A stretch of 64,000 bases of DNA from Dermatemys mawii (GCA_007922305.1 ML677344.1:2194497-2258496), one strand, 5' to 3'; shown: positions 11,169-22,547, numbered from the stretch's first letter. Made by a program: numbers and translations. Notes: generated from the sequence alone by a model not told the origin.

Positions 11169-11454
11169 CACTGGTGGATTAGCCACTGGGCCAATGGGGC
11201 CCGTGCCTAGGGGCCCTGAACAATTGGGGGACCCCCAGAAAAATGGGTCCCCCGTACCATGATCCGCTCCACCTGCCCAGTGCTCCTGCTGGGGAGCAGG
11301 GAAAGCCCCCATGCCCTGACCCCACTCCACAGCAGGAGTGACAGGCGGGACAGGGGAATGGGGGGGAGCGCGGGCAGGACTACAAGTGGAAGAGGTGGGG
11401 AGGGGCCCTCACTTGCTCTTGCCCAGAGCCCCAGAAACCCCTAATCTGCCTCTG
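11169..11454. mobile_element. hAT non-autonomous element with perfect 8-bp target duplication
   Basis: Exact duplication CTCCCACT at 11161-11168 and 11455-11462. Ends CACTGGTGGATTAG and, inward from the right, CAGAGGCAGATTAG match at 10 of 14. The 286-bp GC-rich interior has no transposase. It lies near the outer edge of the family-C LTR and is therefore younger than it. Confidence 0.93.
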
Positions 11455-11880
11455 CTCCCACTGGGGATAGCAGAGCACAAGTCCCAGCCTATCTGCAGAC
11501 TGTTAAAAACCAGGTCACCAACCCAAATTGGCTGAGAGTTCTAAACTTAGATTTCACCAGCCAATAGACCCAAGTGCAAACTCCCCAGGCATCCCAACAG
11601 CCTAAACACAGAGTCACAGACAGTCCCCTTGTGTACTCTGATCTGCCTTGCCGCTCGAGACAGTATATCTCTGTGATAGATGGTCCCTTACACTAAGGGT
11701 ACAGCAATATTCAGGCTCCTCCTGATCCCAAAGGACCAGTCGCTTACCCCAGGTCAATTGCACTTTTGATCTCACACCAAAGACATGCTTGTAGCCAATC
11801 CTATAATAAACTATCTAGGAAAGGAAACTAAGGTGATATTTGCAAGATTAAAGCAAGCAACTATAGACATGCAACTGAGT

Positions 11881-12981
11881 TGTGACGGTGCTGTTCCTGG
11901 TGGGACCAGCTGAGAGTGCCAAATCAGGACAAATTGGTTCAAAAGGGGCAATTACAGCCCAAAGCTGGAGTTTCTCCACCCTAAAGGCAAACCAAACCAG
12001 CCACACAGAAAAGACTTTGGTTTCGCCCCACTGGCTAGCCACAAGTGACACAAGCAATTCCCTTAGACACTCCAGTTTCCCAGTATCACCACCAGCAGCT
12101 ACCTGTCCTGGTGACAAATGGTTATGAAAACCAATACTCCAATAAAAGAAAACAGTTCTTCCCAATTCCAAAGAATCAGGCCCCAGACCTAGGTCAATAT
12201 ACAAATCAGATCTTACCCACAAATCACACAGTTGCCAATCCTTTAGAATCTAAAATCTAAAGGTTTATTATACAAGGAAAAAGATATAGGTGAGGGTTGG
12301 AAATGGTTAAAGGAAATCAATTACATGCAGTAATGGCAAATCTTTTGGGTCAGGCTTGCAGCAGTTGTAGAATAAACTGCAGGTTCAAATCAAAGTCTCT
12401 GGGTTACACCCCCGCAGGGATGGGTCATCAATCCTTTGGCCAGGATTCCTCAAGAGTAAGAATGACAGACTGAAGACCAAATGGAGGTGCCTGTCCAGGT
12501 TTATATAGACTTCCTCTTGTGGGTGGAGACCGCCTCCTTCTTGCTATTCAGAGTCCAGTGGTACAATGGAGTTTCAGAGCCATGTGGTCCAGTTATATGA
12601 CTCTCCAAGATTCAGCTCCTGACCCGCCAGGCCACATTCCTGAGGAAGCTCGAGTGTGGACGGGCATCTACAAAGTTCATTGTGTAGCTGATAGTCCTTA
12701 ATGGGCCATCAAGCATGGTAAGCCCAGCTAACACCAAGGATTCTGAAAATGTCCCCAACAGCCTAGCACAATATTTGGATAGACAGACAGTACAGAGCCA
12801 ATATTCATAACTTCCTCTACAAAATTGATACACACATACAGATAGCATAATCATAATCAGCAGATCATAACCTGGTTGTAGACATCTTATATGACCCTTT
12901 TTACCTAATATTTGGTGCCCCTACAGGACCTTGGTTGCACCAATGATCTATATGATCCCAGATAATTTCAGTAACGTGACA
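11881..12981 (-). mobile_element. Solo LTR family A (copy 2), nested in LTR family C
   Basis: A 1101-bp copy bounded by TGTGACGGTGCTG and GTAACGTGACA with a perfect 5-bp duplication TGAGT at 11876-11880 and 12982-12986. Full length and collinear with the copy at 35478-36604. On the minus strand an AATAAA-type signal corresponds to TTTATTATACAAGG near 12265. No internal sequence remains, so it is a recombined solo LTR. Confidence 0.93.
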
Positions 12982-13117
12982 TGAGTTACCGTCCTAGGTT
13001 GTAAAAAGCAATAGAGGCTTCTGTAATCAGCAAGCTGAATTTGTCCTTTCGGGCTAAGCCAGGCTAAGAAGCAGGAGATCTTTGCTTATGCCTGCCAACA
13101 CTTTGCCTCATCAGGCT

Positions 13118-13894
13118 TGTGACAGGGTAGGACTCACCACGACAGTGCCTCCTGCTGGCCAGTCCGGGAATTAGCTCTCAGTCCATATGGAGCGCCCTCT
13201 GCCGGCGGTGTCCCATCCATTTCTCAACCTCTGCTGGTGTCTGGACCCGCGTTGCTTCTGGCTCAGCAGTGTCCTCTTCAGGACACTGCCCTCTGGCAGT
13301 GCCCCCAAAGTCCACTCTCACCCCGTTTCACAAGGAAGGATATCAGCAGCCCTTGCACTGGCCTCAGCACTTGCCACAACCCCCAAGTCAAACCCCTTAC
13401 ATCAGCAGGAAGGTTGCAGCCTACTTCTGCCACTGCTCCATGGGCTGGTGCAGCCCAAAGGGAAAAAGGGGGGACCCAGGCCCACATGCTACTCTGGGTC
13501 CCGACCCAGGGACCCTCCAACAGCAGCCTTCCTGCCCTCCTTCTCTCCCCTTGCCTTCCTGCCCCTGGGCCACTTCCCCTCTGGCCCTTCACCCCCTCTA
13601 GGCCCTTTCTCTCAGGGCCCGCAGTCCGGCAGGAGTCAGGCTGAAGTGCTCACCTCTGCTCCCCTGAGCCTGCCCAGCACTGCTCTGTCCAGGATGCTGG
13701 TCTCCTGAGCAGAAGACAGACCTTCCCCTCTGAAGGTCTGGGACAGACTGACTGCTTTGATCCTTGGCAGCCTTTATATAGGGCCTAGCCTCAGCCCTGA
13801 TTGGCTCCCAGTAAGCCCATATCTGATTGGCTTCTTGCCTGTGCAGTCGCTCTGGCCTGCACTTTCATGGGGTTGGGGCAGCTGCCCCACCACA
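13118..13894 (-). mobile_element. Solo LTR family B, nested in LTR family C
   Basis: A 777-bp element with ends TGTGACAGGGTAGG and GCTGCCCCACCACA (TG...CA) and a perfect 5-bp duplication AGGCT at 13113-13117 and 13895-13899. Minus-strand promoter signals are visible. The interior is C-rich on the + strand, which creates long but meaningless frames at 13187-13708. No retroviral genes adjoin it. Confidence 0.9.
13772..13806 (-). promoter_or_regulatory. TATA and CCAAT boxes of LTR family B
   Basis: On the minus strand a CCAAT box (ATTGG on the + strand at 13800-13804) is followed about 20 bases downstream by CTATATAAAGG (about 13771-13782). Order and spacing fit an RNA polymerase II promoter in the U3 part of a minus-oriented LTR. 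Confidence 0.7.
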
Positions 13895-14482
13895 AGGCTC
13901 TGTAGAGTCATTAGGTCCTTTGGTTTGTGGTTTTTTTATCCTCCATCCACCGCCCCTGTTGTGTGCTGAGCTGAAAACTCCGCTGCTGGGAGGAGTCCAC
14001 TCGCATGAGTCATCTTCAGGGTGCGGAGAGTAAAACAAACACTGAGCGTCTTCAGTCCTTTTGTTGACGATTCCTGAGTCCAGATGTAGGGTTTCCAGTT
14101 GTGAGCTTCAGTCATAGCACGTCTGGTACCGAGAGTCACCTCTTTCGGAAGGAGCATAACAATTTCTGTAGATGAGCAGCTCTTTGCACTAATTAATGTC
14201 CATCTCCTGCATGGTGATTCACACAGTCCCAGAGGCTCCCAGTACAACAGCTCAGATATTATATTACACTCTGGAACACAGATAATATGTATAGGATCAA
14301 AGCAGACAGCAGCTCACAAGCATTCAATCTAAACACTAAATACTTTCTTATAATTATCATATCTATTTATCAATATCAATATCAGCCCACAAGCCAGAAG
14401 AATTCCAGGTATGTCTGTGTTAGTAGCTAGCCAAGACATGAGGACCTTGACATGAACTAGCTTCTGGCCTGCCATCATCACA

Positions 14483-15550
14483 AACGAATTCATAAACGAT
14501 CTGGAAAAGGGGGTGAGCAGTGAGTGGCACAATTTGCAGACGATACAAAATTACTCAAGATAGTTCAGTCCTAAACTGACTGAGCAGAGCTACAAAAAGG
14601 ATCTCACTAAACTGGGTGACTGGGCAACAAAATGGGAGATGAAATTCACTATTGATAAATGCAAAATAATGCACATTGGAAAACATAATCTCAACTATAC
14701 ATACAAAATGAAGGGGTCTAAATTAGCTGTTGCCACTCAAGGAAAAGATCTTGGATTCGTCATGGATAGTTTTCCAAAAATATCAGCTCAGTGGGCAGCA
14801 GATGTCAAAAAAGCGAACAGAATGTTAGGAACCATTAGGAAAGGGATAAATAATAAAACAGAAAATATCAAAATGCCACTGTATAAATTTATGGTACTTC
14901 CACTCCTTGAATGCTGTGTGCAGTTTTGGTCACCCCATCTCAAAAAAGATATATTAGAATTGGAAAACGTACAAGGAAGGGCAACAGAAATGATTAGGGA
15001 TATGGAACAGCTTTCGTCTGAGGAGAGATTAAACAAATTGGGACTTTTCAGCTTGGAAAAGAGACAAGAAAGGGGGGTATGATAGAGGTCAATAAAACAA
15101 TGACTAGTATGGAGAAAGGGAACTGCTACTTACCACTTAACACGAGAACTAGGGGACATCCAATTAAATGAATAGGCAACAGGTTTAAAACAAACAAAAG
15201 GAAGTACTTCATCATACAACACACAGTCAACCTGTGGAACTCATTGCCGGGGGATGTTGTGAAGGCCAAAAGTATAATTGGGCTCAAAAAGAAATCAGAT
15301 AAGCTCATGGAGGATAGGTCCATCAATAGCCATTGGCCAAGATGGCCAAGACACAACCCCATAGTCTGGGTGTCCCTAAATCTCCAACTGCCAGAAGCTG
15401 GGACTGGACAAGAGGGGATGGATCACTCAATATTTGCCTCATTTTGTTCATTCCCCCTGATGCATCTGGCACTGACCACTCTTGGAAGACCAGACACTGG
15501 ATTAGATGGATCTTTGGTCTGACCCAACATGGCCATTCTTATGTTCTTAT
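14483..15550 (+). pseudogene. CR1 LINE ORF2, right half with 3' end
   Basis: Continuation of the CR1 at 9800-11153. It opens with FINDLEKGV, then a frame containing CKIMHIGKHN, CVQFWSPHL and [15 protein letters not shown] (C-terminal reverse transcriptase/thumb region), and ends with the CR1 3' tail GGCCATTCTTATGTTCTTAT at about 15532-15550. Stops and frame changes show it is dead. The closest relative in the window is the copy at 20640-21500. Confidence 0.9.
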
Positions 15551-16056
15551 CCTTTTGATATTCCATTTGGTCCTTCTGGAACTGTATCTGCTGATTCAGT
15601 TTAGCTAGAATCTCTCCTATCTGCCCATCTTGGACTCTCTCTTTGCCTGCAGAAGGTGGGTTCCCCATGGTTCCTGGTGCCATGTGTTTGCCATGGAGGG
15701 GTGGAGGGTCTAGAAAGGATAAAGGAAGAGCATATTATTGTCTGATCATAAGAAAGCTCACATTTTCTGCTCTACCAAAGGAGCTGCTTTCATTCAAAAG
15801 ATTATCCTTTTGAGTAACACACACAAGCTCAGTGAGGGGAAGAATGAGGATTACAGCCCACGTCTCTTGAAGCCTGGCTCTTTGTTTGAGCTGGAAATGG
15901 AATTCAGGTCTCCTGAGTGCTAGGTATGTGCCCCAACCATTCTTCCTCGCTTATCACAGTATCACCTAGATTCCCCAACCAAAATCAGTCCCATTGTCTG
16001 CGGCACCAGGCCTATACTTAACAAAGGATAGTCCTGCTGCAGTTTTGACTGGAGAA
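15551..16056 (-). other. Fragment of unknown retroelement and plain sequence
   Basis: Minus strand 15551-15683 reads a short charged, glutamine-rich, coiled-coil-like frame (GEILAKLNQQIQFQKDQM) starting with an ATG at 15683 and running into the CR1 tail. It resembles the N-terminal part of a retrotransposon gag, but I cannot name the family. The remainder shows nothing. Confidence 0.3.
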
Positions 16057-16061
16057 ATCAT

Positions 16062-17250
16062 TGTGACGGGTTGGGCCACAGAGATCTCCTTGGGACTGCC
16101 ACCTGATGTGTTGGGACTGCCACCTGATGTGCTGAGACTGCCTCTGAGCCCACTTTCCCTGCCAGCTTGGGACTCCAGAACTCTGCCTTGTTGAGCCAGA
16201 CACACTAGCCTGCTGCAAACACAGACCCAGGTCTGAACCACATCCCCTAAAGCTGCAGGCTTTAACTGAAAACAGTTTAAGAAGTGTTCCTGTCTCCAGC
16301 ACCCAGATATTTGGTTCCCAATGGCATCCAAATGCCAAATAAATCTGTTTTACCCTGTATAAAGCTTGTACAGAGTAAACTCATAAATTATTCACCCTCC
16401 ATAACACTGACAGAGAGAGATGCACAGCTCTTTGCTCCCCCAGGTATTAATTACTTGCTCTGGGCTAATTAATAAGTAAAAAGCGATTTTATTAAATATA
16501 AAAAGTAGGATTTAAGTCATTCCAAGTAATAACAGACAGAACAAAGTAAATTACCAAGCAACATAAAACAAAAACACACAAGTCTAAGCCTAATACAGTA
16601 GGAAAATAAATGCAGGTAAATCTCACTCTTGGTGATGTTCCAATAAGCCTCTTTCACAGACTAGACTCCTTTCTAGTCTGGTCCCAATCCTTTCCCCTGG
16701 TACAGCCCTTGTTCCAGCTCAGGTGGTAGTTAGGGGATTTCTCATGACATGCAGCCCCCTTTGTTCTGTTCCACCCCCTTTTATAGCTTTGGAGTAAGGT
16801 GGGAATCTTTTCTCTCTCTGGGTCTCCACCCCTCTTTTTATTGGAAAAGCTCCAGGTTTAAGATGGATTCCAGTACCAGGTGACATGGTCACATATCCTG
16901 CGAGACCCCCAAACCTTCATTCTTCTCGGCCCAACTAACAGGAAGGCTTGCAAGTAAACAGAGCCATCCACAGTCAATTGTCCTGGCTGATGGGACCCAT
17001 CATGCTTCCAGACCACCATTAATGGCCCACACTTTGCATAATTCTAATAGGCCCACAGAATTATCTTTCATATTTCTAGTTTCAGATACAATAATGATAC
17101 ATTCATACAAATAGGATGGACACACTCAGTAGATTATAAGCTTTGTAATGATACCCTGCAAGAGACCTTTTGCTTGAAGCAGATTCCAGTTACATTATAT
17201 TCACACGTATTAGCATATTTTCATAAAATCATATGGAGTGCAACGTCGTA
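16062..17250 (-). mobile_element. Solo LTR family E
   Basis: Left end TGTGACGGGTTGGG. The right end TGCAACGTCGTA abuts a second copy of the 5-bp duplication ATCAT (16057-16061 and 17251-17255). The expected terminal CA on the right reads TA, so the LTR 5' TG has mutated or the boundary is offset by up to 4 bp. A tandem 23-bp duplication of the GGGACTGCCACCTGATGTG block lies at about 16092-16134. I recognise the family from recall as a common turtle LTR. No internal genes. Confidence 0.85.
16776..16787 (-). promoter_or_regulatory. TATA box of LTR family E
   Basis: Minus-strand CTATAAAAGGGG. A minus-strand AATAAA signal (TTTATT at 16488-16493) lies about 290 bp downstream in the transcribed direction, so the promoter to polyadenylation order of an LTR is kept. 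Confidence 0.65.
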
Positions 17251-17255
17251 ATCAT

Positions 17256-18550
17256 TCCTCACTATTACTCTTAAAAAGTGCTTCTTAGCATGGCTGAAAT
17301 GTCCCACCCCAGAGGTGGTGGCATTTCAGTAATAGGCAAGCGATCTCTGCACTACACACAGAACCGAGCTGCTGCAGATCTCTCGCCCACATCACAGAGC
17401 TATCAAGAAGTGAGCTTGGGGAATGAAGGTATTAGAAAGAGACCAGGTACTGCCATGGCCAGCAAGCCATGTGGTCAGCGCATCTGTTAAAGATTGCATG
17501 TTGCAAGCTCTCAGATGTGCACTAAACTGGTGACTTTTCCTACGTTTTTCCCCCCCCCCCTTTTAATTTTCAGATCTTTTCTCAGTGACTGAAATTCAGG
17601 GAATCCGGGAGCTAGCAGGTCAAATCCTTGATTTTATGTATCCGAGATAAGCTACAGAAATGCACCTCTAATGGCCCTGGGCCCATGAGCAGGGGGAAGG
17701 GATGTCAGGGGGCAAAGTTTGCTCTGCTGGGAATGGCAGGAAGTCAATCCCGCAAAATCCACAATGCCCCTGATTTTGGGCCTAGATCCACAGGGAACCC
17801 ATGGAGATTAAAGACAAGGCAGCACAGTCCCTGGAGGAGGCCCCCGCTGCCATGGCAGTTAACAGGAGTCTTTCCATTGACTTCAATGGAGCTGGGTCAA
17901 ATGCTTGGGCAGCATGAAACTTGCAAGGGGGCGGGCCTATGCACCTGAGTGAAAGCCATGCCCCAGAGAACAGCCACTCCCCAGCCCCTCACCAGCTCTG
18001 TCTGGATAAGCAAAGCCTCCATCCCATGAGGCATACATGTAGGGTATACCAATAGAATTAGAGCATGCAAATGAGCTGCAGAGGAAGCATGGTGATTGGC
18101 ATGATAAAGCCTCATGTGCAGGAGGGCGGGTATTGGTGATGCTGCAGGGCTGGCATTGCCGAGGGGCACAGTTAAGGTCGTGGTGCCTTGTCTGTCGTGT
18201 TCAGTAGTTGTACTAAATAGGGGGCAAACACTTGGGATTGGCCATGGTTTAACTTTCACTTACCTCTATGCAGAACTCCCTGGTATCATTCATGATGTCT
18301 CCACAACATCTGGGTCTACTCAGGTGAAAGGTCCCATCAGGCCAGGGACTGATCATCCATCCAGAGGTGTAATGCAAGATAATGCTATTGACCTACCTCA
18401 AATTTAAACTAGAATGAATGAAAGCAGGATGTGGTCCAGTGGGAGTTTTGCCCGAGACTTCCGAGGTTGCTCATTATTTCTGCATCATATTTAGGAGCGT
18501 ATCAGATCAGAGCTTGGAGCGTAGCATGCGCCCAGATACTACGGTTTTTC
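17256..18550. other. Unassigned sequence
   Basis: It holds a short C run near 17551 and common amniote repeat words (TTGACTTCAATGGAGCT at about 17877), but no complete element, exon or RNA gene that I can support. Confidence 0.45.
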
Positions 18551-19830
18551 CTAGATTCCTAGGCTCCCAGGCCAGACAGGACCACTGTGATCATCTAATC
18601 CGACCTCCTGCATCACACGGGCCAGAGACCTGACCCCAAAATAATGACTAGGGCAGCTCTCCTAGCAAAGCATCCAATATTGATTTAACTCTATTCAATG
18701 GCTAGACATTGAAGCTAGACAAACTCAGACTGGAAATAAGATGTCACTTAGACTGGAAATAAGCGTGAGACAGATCTAATTTGATCCCATGGCTAGACAT
18801 TGAAGTTAGGCCTGTCTCTGCTAGATTGAAGAGCCCATTATTGAATGCCTGTTCCCCATAGGGGATCATCCCTTAACCGTCTCTCTGTTAAGTTAAATCG
18901 ATTGAGCTTTTTGAGTCTGGCACTATATTTTCTAATCCTTTAACCATTTTCATGGTTCTTCTCTGTACCCTTTCCAATTTATCTGCCTCCTTGAATCGTT
19001 GATACCAGAACTGGACACAGGATTCCTGCGGCGGTTGTACCAGTGCCAAATGTAGAGGTAAAATAACCTCTCTACTCCTACTTGAGATTTGCCCCTTTAT
19101 TTATCCCAGGTTCATGTTATTTCTTTTGGCTACAGCGTCACACTGGGAGAACGTGTTCAGCTGATTATCCACCATGACCCCCAAACCGTTTTCAGAGTCA
19201 CTGCTTCCCAGGACAGAGTCCTCCATCCAGTAAGTGTGCTTTGCTCCTAAATGTCTATATTTATGTTTAGCTGTATTAAAAAAACATGCACTCAGTTTAC
19301 CAAGTGATCCAGATCTCTCTCCATGAGTGACCTGTCCTCTTCATCATTTCCCACTTCCCCAACTTCTGTGTCAGCTGCGAACTTTATCAGTGAGGATTTT
19401 ACGTTCTCATTCAGGTCATAGATAAAAACGTTAACTAGCGTAGGGCCAAGAACCAATCCCTAGAAACTCCACACTGGAAACACGCTTTCTTGATGATGAT
19501 TCCCTGATTACAATTCTATTTTGAGACCGATCGGTTAGCCAGTTTTTAAACCATTTAATGTGGGCCATGTTAATTTTATATCGTTCTAGCTTTTTAATCA
19601 AAATGTTTTGCAGTACCAAGTCAAACACTGTGCAGAAATCTAAATATATTACATCCACTCTATTACCTTTATCAACCAAATTTGTAATATCATCAAAAAA
19701 TATATTGAGTTGGTCTGATAAGATCTATTTTCTATAAACTGTGTTGATTTGCATTATTACATTATCCTCCTTTAATTCTTTAATAATAGAGTCCTGTATC
19801 AGCCGCTCCGTTATCTAGCCCAGGATTGAT
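18551..19830 (-). pseudogene. Inverted CR1 LINE with reverse transcriptase motif
   Basis: The rightmost minus-strand frame (19431-19679) contains VDVIYLDFCTVFD, the CR1-type reverse transcriptase block around the catalytic aspartate, followed by KNWLTDRSQNRIV. Downstream on the same strand it runs to the CR1 tail near 18560 (GGACCACTGTGATCATCTAATC on the + strand). Many stops are present. A local duplication of GGCTAGACATTGAAG occurs at about 18701 and 18792. Confidence 0.8.
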
Positions 19831-19915
19831 GGTGATGGGCAGCAGTATAAAACTGTAAGATGGAACAGTTTTTGGTAGATGATCACAGTGGTCTCTTCTG
19901 GCCTTTGAGTCTATG
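19831..19915 (+). repeat. CR1 3' tail fragment
   Basis: TAGATGATCACAGTGGTCTCTTCTGGCCTTTGAGTC is a forward CR1 tail, placed tail-out against the inverted CR1 to its left. Only the terminal segment is present. Confidence 0.65.
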
Positions 19916-20168
19916 AGCACTGGTCTTGTCTTGCTCTCAGACCATGTCACGGGGGCTTAGAGCATTGCACGAACAAACACTGAGCAGACAGGAGATAGTG
20001 GCAAACATCACACTCACATAATGCAATAAACTCTGGAGCCATCTAGGACTACATCATAGTCTTTGCACTGCACCCCTAGACTCTCCTGCTCCAAAACACA
20101 AATATCTACCACTTGAGCGATAGGAGAATCCCCATTGGGTCTTGGCAGTCTGGGGCATATGACACATC

Positions 20169-20440
20169 CAGTGGTGCCAACCCCAAGCGTTTAAAATTCA
20201 TGAGTGTGGCCTTCTGACATTATGAGATTGGGTTAAAAACTGTGAGATTTTACAAAAATTAAATACATGTTGGATCCTTCTGGTTGTTAACCTGTTCTTG
20301 GGTCACATTTTCAGGCTGTTTCTTGCAGTGATGAGGGCTGGAAATGTTCTTTTTTGAAAGGAAAGCCGAGAGTCTCACATTTTCACAGGAATGCGGGAGC
20401 TGGAGCTTTAAGAATCGCCAAGAGTTAGCGACACCACGTG
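20169..20440. mobile_element. hAT-like non-autonomous element
   Basis: It starts CAGTGGTGCCAACCCCAAG and ends GAGTTAGCGACACCACGTG, whose reverse complement is CACGTGGTGTCGCTAACTC, so termini are inverted repeats. The body (repeated TGAGATT words, GGGCTGGAAATG) matches the element at 26816-27099. No clear 8-bp duplication survives. Confidence 0.65.
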
Positions 20441-20639
20441 CAGCTGAGCGGTGTTGTCAGATGTTCAGCTGCGCATGCATTTTTTCTCTCTGAGTGCTGC
20501 ACTGGCTCCAACCGAATGGCCCGATAACCACAGACCCATTAGTAGCGAAGGCGCCCGGTCAGGTTAATTGTAGACAAAGCACGGTATCAGTGCCCTATAC
20601 TTGCTGCAAGTACACAGTTAATAATGCAAGACTGTTGTA
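20441..20639. other. Unassigned spacer
   Basis: Short interval between a hAT and a CR1 in which I see nothing. Confidence 0.4.
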
Positions 20640-21500
20640 CAATGTTGACAAATGCAAAGTAATGCACATTGGAAAACATAATCCCAACTATCCATTTAAA
20701 ATGAAGGGGTATAAATTAGCTGTTGCCACCCAAGAGAGAGATTTTGGAGTCATTGTGGATAGTTCTCTGAAAACATCCACTCAGTGTGCAGCGGCAGGCA
20801 AAAAAGCGAACGGGATGTTGGGAATCATTAGGAAAGAAATAGATAATAAGACAGAAAATATGTTGCCTCTATATAAATCCATGGCACGCCCACATCTTGA
20901 ATACTGAGCCCCATCTCAAAAAAGATATATTGGAATTGGAAAAGGTTGAGAAAAGGGCAACAAAATTGATTAGGGGTATGGAACAGCTGTCATCTGAGGA
21001 GAGGTTAATAAGACTGGGACTTTTCAGCTTGGAAAAGAGACAAGTAAGGTGGGTGGGGGAATGTGGTAGATGTCTATAAAATCATGACTAATGTGGAGAA
21101 AGTAAATAAGGAAGTGTTATTTACTTCTTCTCATAACACAAGAAGTAGGGGTCACCAAGTGACATTCATAGGCAGCAGATTTAAAACAAACAACAGAAAG
21201 TATTTCTTCACACAACACATTCAACCTGTGGAACTCCTTGCCAGAGGATGTTGTGAAGGCCAAGACTATAACAGGGTTAAGAAAAGAACTAGATAAGTTC
21301 ATGGAGGATGGCCAGGGATGGTGTCACTAGCCTCTGTTTGCCAGAAGCTGGGAATGGGCGACAGGGGATAATGGATCACTTGATGATTACCTGTTCTGTT
21401 CATCCCCCTTGGGGCACCTGGCATTGGCCACTCTCGGCAGACAGGATACTGGGCTAGATGGACCTTTGATCTGACCCAGTCTGGCCATTCTTATGTTCTT
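20640..21500 (+). pseudogene. CR1 LINE 3' segment
   Basis: 5'-truncated CR1. Frames read CKVMHIGKHNPNYPFKMKGYK, then after a deletion near 20905 (the VQFW motif is lost) [12 protein letters not shown], and end in the tail GGCCATTCTTATGTTCTTAT at about 21483-21502. The same subfamily as the copy at 14483-15550, with less decay than the inverted copies. Confidence 0.9.
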
Positions 21501-21509
21501 ATGCTTGTC

Positions 21510-22110
21510 TTATGCCCGTGACAATGGACCAAGCTCAGTCAGTGGTGGGACTTTCCACTGCCCCTAGGCAGGACAAAGGGTTAAACTGAGGTATTCCAAC
21601 ATTTATAGACTGAGAAAAACAATCTGGGATAAACAGCTTGCATATCATTTTAAGTGTTTTATGATGTGTTTGTTACCTCCCCTTGTACTTTCCTTCTGAT
21701 GTTTCAGACAAAACATTTCCATTCACTATCTGTCTTTGTACTTTTACTCCTGATGGTTCAGACAAGAGAGCACGATTCATCACTTTTGTCAAACCACCCT
21801 CTCGTGTGCTAGGTTGGGGTGTTCTTGTGGTGGATTGCTGAGATGTGTTCACCTATTCAGTGTGCTTTAGCAATGCTAGTGATACGGGTGCTGAGTTCGT
21901 GTACCAGACGCTGGCTTGTAGGCAAGAATCTGCATTTGACAGGGTCTGACTGTTGCTCGTAGCATAACTTTGGCTGACTTTGGTTCAGGCCTCAGGACTT
22001 GCACCAGGCCCATGCTTTAGGCTCTCTCTCCTACAAGCAGTTCTGACTCAGTAGACAATAATGAGAAACTGTTGAACTGAAGTTAATTTGCAAACTGGAT
22101 ACCATTAAAT
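21510..22110. repeat. Unclassified long repeat, copy 1
   Basis: It begins around GTGACAATGGACCAAGCTCAG. The start shares word order (CAGCTCAGT, GGTGG, CTCCACTGC, CCCTAGGC) with 29440-29540, showing an interspersed family. LTR-like by composition, but I could not find TG/CA ends or a duplication. Confidence 0.45.
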
Positions 22111-22340
22111 TAGACTTGAATAAAGACTGAGAGTGGCTGGGTCATTACACAAACTGAAATCTATTTCCCCATGCTAAAGTTTTCCCCTACTGCTACCCAC
22201 ACCGTCTTGTCAACTGTTTGAAATGAGCCATCCTGATTATCACTGCAAAAAGCTTTTTTTTCTCCTGCTGCTAATAGCTCACCTTAATTAATTAGCCTCT
22301 TAGAATTGGTACAGCAACCTCCATCTTTTCGTGTTCTCTG

Positions 22341-22369
22341 TATCTATCTATCTATCTATCTATCTATCT
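22341..22369. repeat. (TATC)n microsatellite
   Basis: Seven tandem TATC units, directly left of a Penelope-like remnant. Confidence 0.95.
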
Positions 22370-22374
22370 TCCCA

Positions 22375-22512
22375 CTGTATTTTCCACTCCATGCATCTGA
22401 TGAAGTGGGTTTTAGCCTATGAAAGCTTATGCCCAAATAAATTTGTTAGTCTCTAAGGTGCCACGAGTACTCCTTGCTCTTTTTGCAGATGCAGACTAAC
22501 ATGGTTACCATG
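22375..22512 (+). mobile_element. Penelope-like 3' remnant with hammerhead-type core
   Basis: It contains CTGATGA (22397-22403), an inferred stem and GAAA (22421-22424), then AATAAATTTGTTAGTCT and AAGGTGCCAC. CTGANGA-stem-GAAA is the hammerhead ribozyme core, and such motifs are known in Penelope-like elements. The stem GTGGG/CCTAT still pairs, with two G-U wobbles. Flanked by (TATC)n and (AC)n tracts. The family assignment is from recall of a very common reptile repeat. Confidence 0.6.
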
Positions 22513-22517
22513 CTGAA

Positions 22518-22547
22518 ACACACACACACACACATGCACACACACAT
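22518..22547. repeat. (AC)n microsatellite
   Basis: About 14 AC units with one interruption (ATGC). Confidence 0.95.

Larger units (their letters stand above)
11154..14482 (-). mobile_element. Solo LTR of family C, containing three later insertions
   Basis: On the + strand this begins TGTAGTGCTCCCACT and ends CATCATCACA, so TG...CA holds. Flanks AACAC (11149-11153) and AACGA (14483-14487) are both one or two changes from the CR1 target AACAT, consistent with a 5-bp duplication. Removing the hAT, the family-A LTR and the family-B LTR with one duplication copy each leaves about 1147 bp. The residue matches the partial copy at 23690-24257 on the opposite strand (shared motifs around GGACTGGTTACAAGC and GACTGGTCCTT). 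No internal retroviral genes are present, so it is a solo LTR in minus orientation. Confidence 0.82.

Noticed and set aside
13187..13708. Three overlapping 110-173-codon frames
   Set aside because: They lie inside LTR family B on the strand opposite to its orientation and result from its C-rich composition.
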